From Candidatus Hodarchaeota archaeon (GTDB taxonomy: Archaea; Asgardarchaeota; Heimdallarchaeia; Hodarchaeales; Hodarchaeaceae), in NCBI GenBank assembly GCA_016839815.1, contig JAEOTM010000143.1, forward strand, positions 26,461 through 90,460: a DNA stretch of 64,000 nt, in the 5' to 3' direction. Both the position numbers and the translations under genes were made by a program. Numbering within the stretch: position 1 is the stretch's first letter; every line of letters starts with the position of its first letter. The notes beneath the pieces are model-generated. The model ran no database searches. It worked only from the letters and a program-made list of their open reading frames with translations, and was not told the origin of the DNA. Of the stretch, positions 58,494 through 64,000 are shown piece by piece.

Positions 58494-59153
58494 TCACGTT
58501 GGATATTTAAAAAGAATTATTAAATCTTGAATTATTGACTGAAAGTCCAAAAAAGTGTTACAATTTAACTGTTTTTCCTCAAAAATTCTAGCTAATTCTG
58601 AATCCTTAACAACATAACTAATATCCGCCTTTTTAGCAGCGTAAAAATCCCCACTTCCATCACCAAGATAAATTATCTTAAAACCTTGTTTTTGATAATC
58701 AATTACAAGATCTTCTTTGAAATTCTGAGATTCTTTTGACTTTAATTCCGGAAAATTGAATATTAATCCCTTTTTTGTAAATTTGCTTAATCCAGATACA
58801 ATTGATATTTGATCACTTTCAGCTACTTTATTCATATAATGTTTAATAACAAAATCTATTCCAGCGGACACTATTATTAAGGGAATGTTAGATTCTTTAC
58901 AAAAAGATACAAAATTTATGAAATTAGGTCTGAAGGAGATTACAGTATCTAATGTACTCAGAATCGTCTCTCGAGGGATTGATATTGAGGAAAATTGTTT
59001 TGATAAGCACTCCTCGAGAGAAATTTCACCTCTTATCAATTGATCGTCATATTTCTGCCAGTTTCCAACCCCGAATTGATTTAAGAGATAGAGAGCTGAA
59101 TCTTCTAAGATAATGGTTCCATCAAAATCAGAGAGTATTATATAGGAGGACAT
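58494..59153 (-). CDS. HAD superfamily phosphatase (MtnX/phosphoserine phosphatase-like)
   Basis: ILSDFDGTIILEDSALYLL motif I, IIVSAGIDFVI motif II, IIYLGDGSGDFYAAKKAD motif III/IV. Confidence 0.83.
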   Translation of the reverse strand: MSSYIILSDFDGTIILEDSALYLLNQFGVGNWQKYDDQLIRGEISLEECLSKQFSSISIPRETILSTLDTVISFRPNFINFVSFCKESNIPLIIVSAGIDFVIKHYMNKVAESDQISIVSGLSKFTKKGLIFNFPELKSKESQNFKEDLVIDYQKQGFKIIYLGDGSGDFYAAKKADISYVVKDSELARIFEEKQLNCNTFLDFQSIIQDLIILFKYPT

Positions 59154-59188
59154 AATGTGAGTATCATCAGTTTTCCTTTATTTCAGAT

Positions 59189-60613
59189 TTAATCATACGG
59201 GGCTCGTTTACCAGCTAAATAATCTTTGTGATGATCTTTAACTAGCATTAAGAAAATTAATCCGATAATATAGATGACACCTAATACAATAAATCCAACA
59301 CGGTACGAAGTAGGTATACTTTTTGTAATCTCTTTAGTAATTGATAGAACTGCTGCAAAAATTGACATACCTATTGCACTACCACCTTTATTTACCAGCT
59401 TACTAAACCCAAAGTATTGGCCTACTTTTTCTTCGGGTGCTAATTCAATAACCAGCTGTCTATTTGCTACCCAGGTGGAACCTTGTGCTCCTCCAATGAT
59501 TAAGGCTGCTAAAAATAAAAGTACTAGCCAAACATCGCCTAAACTGGGATCGTTTGTATCTGCAAGAATAGCTATTGCTAAAGCAAATAGATATCCAATC
59601 CCGACCACAAGAAACGCAAATTTGGGTCCCCTTTTATCTGAAACAGGACCTATACCTAAAGTCAATATACTTGCTCCAATCACTCCAACAAAGATTAATA
59701 TTAATGGCATCATTCCTGAAAGACCCCAAGCATCCTCTGCAGCTGGTAGCATGTATGCAATTATTGTATTGACTACATCAACAGTTAGAATCCAACCAAC
59801 CATAAAAAGCAACATATCTCTATAAGAAACAACTTCCTTTGCAGTAGTCTTCAGCTCAGATAAAGCGTCTCGAAAAACCCTTAATGTGGAGTCAGATCCC
59901 TTATTCGTCCTTTCAGTTACCCAGAGAAAAGGAATTGCTGTAATCAAGAATGCTAATGCACAGATTAGCCACATCCATTGAAAATCTCCTAGTACGATCT
60001 GATCAACCGAGATTTCCACTCCTCCTTTGTCAAGAGGTGCGCTTAAGGGTAATCCGTCTTCTGTTAATGGAGAATGTTCTGGAATTCCTACTATCGGTAA
60101 TAAAAACAGAATAGCAATAGCTATAAATGATCCTCCATAACCGATAGCCACTCCAATTGCAGATACTTTACCAATCTCATCTTCAGCACAAATATGAGGA
60201 ATCATGGCATCATAAAAGAGGTTCCCCCACTGATAAGTAATATTAGCAATAATAAATAGAAAGAAAGCAATCCAGAAGTTGTTAAAGAAGAATACAATTC
60301 CTGAAGTTAATATACACAACGTGCCTAAAAGAACAACTTTACTTTTACGTTCCCCCGATTTGTCACTTAAAGCTCCCATAAAGGGGATAGTAATGGCAAC
60401 TAATATTGTAGAAACGGATCCAGCTAATCCAGCAAGAAAATTCGATTCACTCCAACTTAAACCTTGTTGCATACCAAGTAAGGTAAAAAACTTAATTACG
60501 GTTAAAGAAACTATTCCCATAGAAAAAATAGTGTTCGCCAGGTCGTACATAGACCATAATAGAATATTCTCGCGGGCAGATCGTTTACTTATAGGAGCAG
60601 TAGGTGCGGCCAT
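59189..60613 (-). CDS. MFS transporter of the UMF1/Atg22-like family
   Basis: LLWSMYDLANTIFSMGIVSL N-terminus; IPFMGALSDKSGERK; QGSTWVANRQLVIELAPEEKVGQYFGFSKLVNKGGSAIG. Confidence 0.82.
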   Translation of the reverse strand: MAAPTAPISKRSARENILLWSMYDLANTIFSMGIVSLTVIKFFTLLGMQQGLSWSESNFLAGLAGSVSTILVAITIPFMGALSDKSGERKSKVVLLGTLCILTSGIVFFFNNFWIAFFLFIIANITYQWGNLFYDAMIPHICAEDEIGKVSAIGVAIGYGGSFIAIAILFLLPIVGIPEHSPLTEDGLPLSAPLDKGGVEISVDQIVLGDFQWMWLICALAFLITAIPFLWVTERTNKGSDSTLRVFRDALSELKTTAKEVVSYRDMLLFMVGWILTVDVVNTIIAYMLPAAEDAWGLSGMMPLILIFVGVIGASILTLGIGPVSDKRGPKFAFLVVGIGYLFALAIAILADTNDPSLGDVWLVLLFLAALIIGGAQGSTWVANRQLVIELAPEEKVGQYFGFSKLVNKGGSAIGMSIFAAVLSITKEITKSIPTSYRVGFIVLGVIYIIGLIFLMLVKDHHKDYLAGKRAPYD

Positions 60614-60718
60614 GTTTCACTCTTCCGGTTTGATTAACGGGAATTGGTTTTGTTATAAAGTTTTGTAGACTTCGACTAAAGATTGTTAAGAGAAAGAAGT
60701 AAAAAGTAATCTGGCCAG

Positions 60719-62458
60719 ATGGATGCAAGAATGAACGAATTCTCACTCAAGGATAATGGTTTTCCTCCACAAGGACACTCTTCTATGTATATTATGCATA
60801 AATTCTTTGGGAGGAAACAAGAACGATTAATCAATCATTATATTAACAAATATACACAAAAAGAAGGAGAAATTGTTTTAGATCCATTTTGTGGGAGTGG
60901 TGTTGCCATAGGTGAAGCTTTACGATCACGAAGAAAAGCGATTGGGATTGATATTAATCCTGTATCGATTTTTATAACAAAAAATACATTACATTACGTC
61001 TCTGAGGATAGTATACTAAAAGAATTTAATGCAATAGAAACAGATATCAAAGAAGAAATTTCTTTACTCTATTCAACTAGATGTTCAAAATGTGGAATGA
61101 AGATTCCTGCAACGTGTTTTTCTTGGAAAAACTCTATTTTATACGATAAACGATATACATGTCCCAAGGATGGCAAGAGGGTAGAAAATGTTGACTCTTC
61201 GGATCTTGATCATTACGAACAGAGAGGATTTCCTTCTACCAATGGAATTTTTCGCCTAAAAAACCTCAAACCTTATTGGTTTCCTACTGATCCACTTTAC
61301 TACTCTGATGGAGAAGGGTTTCTAAAAAAGGAAAGGTATGATCATATCCATGAACTTTATACTCCAAGAAACCTGCACGCTTTGGCTAGATTACTCGATC
61401 GGATAAAAAAAATTAATCCATCAAATCTTCAAGAAGCATTTCTCTTTGCATTCTCGAGTATGGTTCACTTAGCCTCAAAAATGACTCCTGTGAGACCGAC
61501 CAGACCATTTAGCTCCTCTTGGATTCAACCAAGCTATTGGTTTTGTACTCACTTTATGGAATCCAATGTATGGCAATTATTTGAACGTGCAATAAAAGGA
61601 AGACAGGGATTACTTAAGGCAAAAAGAGATCTTAAGTTAAAAATTGAGGAAGTGGAAGAAGTAAAAACCTTTGATGAATTAAAATATTCCCCTACACCTG
61701 TTTTTTTCCTTTTAAATTCAAGTATAGTTCAATTAGAATCGCTACCACCAAATTCAATAGACTATGTCATAACTGATCCTCCATATGGACAATCTATCCA
61801 ATATGGAGAACTACTATATCTCTGGGGCTCGTGGTTAAATTTATTGGAAGGATACAATATAATTCTACAAGAAGAAATAATTATCAACCATAGACAGAAG
61901 AAGAGTATAACTGAATATGAATATCTACTTATTCAAGCTTTAAAACAAGTTTACATCGTTCTCAAACCAGGAAAATTCTGTACGATTACATTTCATAGCC
62001 CAAGTTTAACGATTCGTAATTTACTCTATCGATCAGCTATTCAAGCGGGAATGTTGTTTGAAGAGGTTGTTTATCATCCTCCAGCTCGGGCATCGGCCAA
62101 AAGTCTTCTTCAACCAGAAGGATCTCAACAAGGTGATTACTTCTTCTTATTTAAAAAGCCATTAAAATCCGAAAAACTATCTTATCAGTCGATCACCAAT
62201 GAAGAGTTAGAGAAATGGATTGTTGAGATTGTTAAGGGTATTATTACCAAAGAAGGAAGGCCTCTACCATATAATCAACTGCAAAATAAATTAGATCCAT
62301 TATTATATAAAAAATTGCATGAAGCAAAACTACTACTGACTTTCAATCCCAAAGAAGTGAAAAAAACTCTGATAAAGTTTGTAGGAACGGAATTTTCCCT
62401 TTTAGAAACTCAAAATGGTAAATTGGCCAACGAGAAGCTGTGGGATATTATGATTTAA
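60719..62458 (+). CDS. DNA methyltransferase-like protein (SAM-dependent, DPPY motif)
   Basis: Motif I DPFCGSGVAIGEALRSRRKAIGIDINPVS; motif IV ITDPPYGQSIQYGELLYLW; CSKCGMKIPATC...YTCPKDGK Cys cluster. Confidence 0.8.
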   Translation: MDARMNEFSLKDNGFPPQGHSSMYIMHKFFGRKQERLINHYINKYTQKEGEIVLDPFCGSGVAIGEALRSRRKAIGIDINPVSIFITKNTLHYVSEDSILKEFNAIETDIKEEISLLYSTRCSKCGMKIPATCFSWKNSILYDKRYTCPKDGKRVENVDSSDLDHYEQRGFPSTNGIFRLKNLKPYWFPTDPLYYSDGEGFLKKERYDHIHELYTPRNLHALARLLDRIKKINPSNLQEAFLFAFSSMVHLASKMTPVRPTRPFSSSWIQPSYWFCTHFMESNVWQLFERAIKGRQGLLKAKRDLKLKIEEVEEVKTFDELKYSPTPVFFLLNSSIVQLESLPPNSIDYVITDPPYGQSIQYGELLYLWGSWLNLLEGYNIILQEEIIINHRQKKSITEYEYLLIQALKQVYIVLKPGKFCTITFHSPSLTIRNLLYRSAIQAGMLFEEVVYHPPARASAKSLLQPEGSQQGDYFFLFKKPLKSEKLSYQSITNEELEKWIVEIVKGIITKEGRPLPYNQLQNKLDPLLYKKLHEAKLLLTFNPKEVKKTLIKFVGTEFSLLETQNGKLANEKLWDIMI

Positions 62459-62610
62459 GAAAATATTCAGTAGATCTAACGAGATAATTCTTAGTTCTAT
62501 TTTTCAACAGATAATTTTTAATAATCTGGAAAATGTACTGATGTTTAAGACGATAATCACCTTCTATTAAGGTATTCTGACTAACTATAGAAATCAGGAA
62601 AGAAAATATC

Positions 62611-63159
62611 ATGCCAATTAACCTTAATCAGGTAATGGAAGATTTTAACAATTCAGGATTGAATGAGCTAATTGATAAGCTAGATCATATCGCATACAGG
62701 GTTAAAATGGGAGAACGATTATCAACTATGCAAGCAATGATGAATCTATTGCCTTATCGAGAATTTAAGAACTTCAAAATCCTAAAAGCAAACGCTATTA
62801 CTACATGCATTAAGCTTCATAACACTTTACCAGTAATAGTAATCTCAGAGGGGCTTAGTGAGAATTCCATTGTGGAGAAATACTGTCAGAAGTATGGGTC
62901 TCGTGTACATCATTTGGCCTATTTAGTGAAAGATATTGAAGAGGTAGTAGAGATCCAAAAATCTCGTGGAGTAGAGTTTACGTCTGATAAAGTGATTGGT
63001 AGTGAATCAGAAGGAATCAAGCAGGTATTTACTATGCCAACACAAACCACTAATCACATCATTGAATATATCCAACGATTTGGAGATTTTGATGGTTTCT
63101 TTACCCCAAGTAATGTAGAAGACCTCATGATATCAACTGCTAAACTTGGAGAAGCATAA
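62611..63159 (+). CDS. VOC-superfamily protein resembling half of 4-hydroxyphenylpyruvate dioxygenase
   Basis: LDHIAYRVK, VHHLAYLVKDIEE, EFTSDKVIGSESEGIKQVFTMPTQTTNHIIEYIQRFGDFDGFF: possible H-H-E metal triad. Confidence 0.62.
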   Translation: MPINLNQVMEDFNNSGLNELIDKLDHIAYRVKMGERLSTMQAMMNLLPYREFKNFKILKANAITTCIKLHNTLPVIVISEGLSENSIVEKYCQKYGSRVHHLAYLVKDIEEVVEIQKSRGVEFTSDKVIGSESEGIKQVFTMPTQTTNHIIEYIQRFGDFDGFFTPSNVEDLMISTAKLGEA

Positions 63160-63178
63160 TCCTTACGTTCATTACTAA

Positions 63179-64000
63179 ATGTGGGATCAAATCATGACAT
63201 ACCAGGAACATTGGGCAATCTTTGTTGAAGGAGAAGAGGTAAAATGGTCCTTTGGAGAGCCTAAAGAGGAATTTCAGCAAATTGTTGTCGATTTCTTGAA
63301 AGGACTCAGAACTTTTGGAGAAGAATTATTTGGTGAAGGTATAGCAAGTATAACATTTGATCTTCCCCAATATTCTGGTTCAAAAACAGCAGAAATATTT
63401 ATTGTATCACTACACAATCATTTTTATTTTATTATTAGTAATCCAGCAACAACTCTCATGTTAATTTCTTCAAAAGAAGGTATACCTTTCGTTATCAAAG
63501 AAGTAATGACCGCAGTACTTGTAGGTCAAGCATCAATACTCTATGCTACAAGTATTGAGGATGTTACTCAGAATGACAAAGAAAAAATCACCAAACAGTT
63601 TCAGAACATTATTCTCGATATTAATTCTGCTTATCTCGAGAATAATCAAGTCGAAACCATCGTAGGGAAATCTGGGACAAATTTTGGAATCTTATCCTTG
63701 GAGGAATGCCTGCTATTTCATTATTTTTTGCGAAAAAAAGCAGAAAAAGCTGACTATATTTCCCCTACGAGCTGGTGTCTCATTTCTCATCAAGATGGAG
63801 GTGACATTCCCTTTTCCTACAATGTGGAAGATGATGTCTTGCTTGGAGGATATTTTGCGGCAATTATTGGGTTACTTTCAACATTATTTAACTCTAAACC
63901 CCGGTTTCTCGCATTTGGAAGTTCTAGTATTAGAAAACTTCGTTTCATATATGGAAACACATTTTTTATGGCTATCGACAAGCGATTTATGCTTGATTTA
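63179..64000 (+). CDS. Protein with apparent tandem longin/roadblock-like domains, truncated by the window edge
   Basis: ATG at 63179 opens MWDQIMTYQEHWAIFVEGEEVKWSF...; second unit PTSWCLISHQDGGDIPFSYNVEDDVLLGGYFAAIIGLLSTLFNSKPRFLAFGSSSIRKLRFIYGNTFFMAIDKRF. No stop before the window end, hence absent from the ORF track. Confidence 0.6.
   Translation, partial: MWDQIMTYQEHWAIFVEGEEVKWSFGEPKEEFQQIVVDFLKGLRTFGEELFGEGIASITFDLPQYSGSKTAEIFIVSLHNHFYFIISNPATTLMLISSKEGIPFVIKEVMTAVLVGQASILYATSIEDVTQNDKEKITKQFQNIILDINSAYLENNQVETIVGKSGTNFGILSLEECLLFHYFLRKKAEKADYISPTSWCLISHQDGGDIPFSYNVEDDVLLGGYFAAIIGLLSTLFNSKPRFLAFGSSSIRKLRFIYGNTFFMAIDKRFMLDL

Noticed and set aside
59274-60668. 183-, 65- and 129-aa plus ORFs opposite the UMF1-type transporter
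   Set aside because: Antisense of a clear MFS gene; low-information composition.
1-64000. CRISPR arrays, transposases, integrases, prophage genes, rRNA
   Set aside because: No regularly spaced direct repeats, cas genes, recombinase motifs or rRNA-like sequence recognised on reading.

Overview
This is a 64 kb, low-GC, densely coded archaeal chromosome segment. It carries archaeal hallmarks: G1P dehydrogenase, FEN1 with a PIP box, KH-beta-CASP aCPSF1, CTP-dependent RibK plus RibL, diphthine synthase, A/V-type ATPase subunits E/F/H, and a BHB-intron tRNA-Lys. It also carries eukaryote-like genes: a Ras/Rab-type small GTPase, a JAMM/MPN+ protease-like protein, translin, and longin-like repeats. 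This mix, together with Nuo-type complex I genes, suggests an Asgard archaeon, possibly Heimdallarchaeia-like; that assignment is inference. Main functional blocks are: (i) the 5' end of a nuoABC operon; (ii) a putative nucleoside import and catabolism island (mutase, nucleoside phosphorylase, PfkB kinase, BMP lipoprotein, ABC ATPase, fused double permease, fucose-isomerase-like protein); (iii) a dispersed glycine cleavage/C1 set (gcvPA, gcvPB, gcvH, gcvT, glyA, plus a divergent GcvH-like protein); (iv) a tRNA-Val/atpH/atpF/tRNA-Leu/translin array; (v) a trmI-JAMM cluster; (vi) an 1861-aa protein with an N-terminal triplicated domain, a long helical-repeat body and a disordered tail with repeated short motifs. 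No CRISPR array, rRNA, transposase or prophage was seen. All product calls come from reading motifs by eye; no database search was run.
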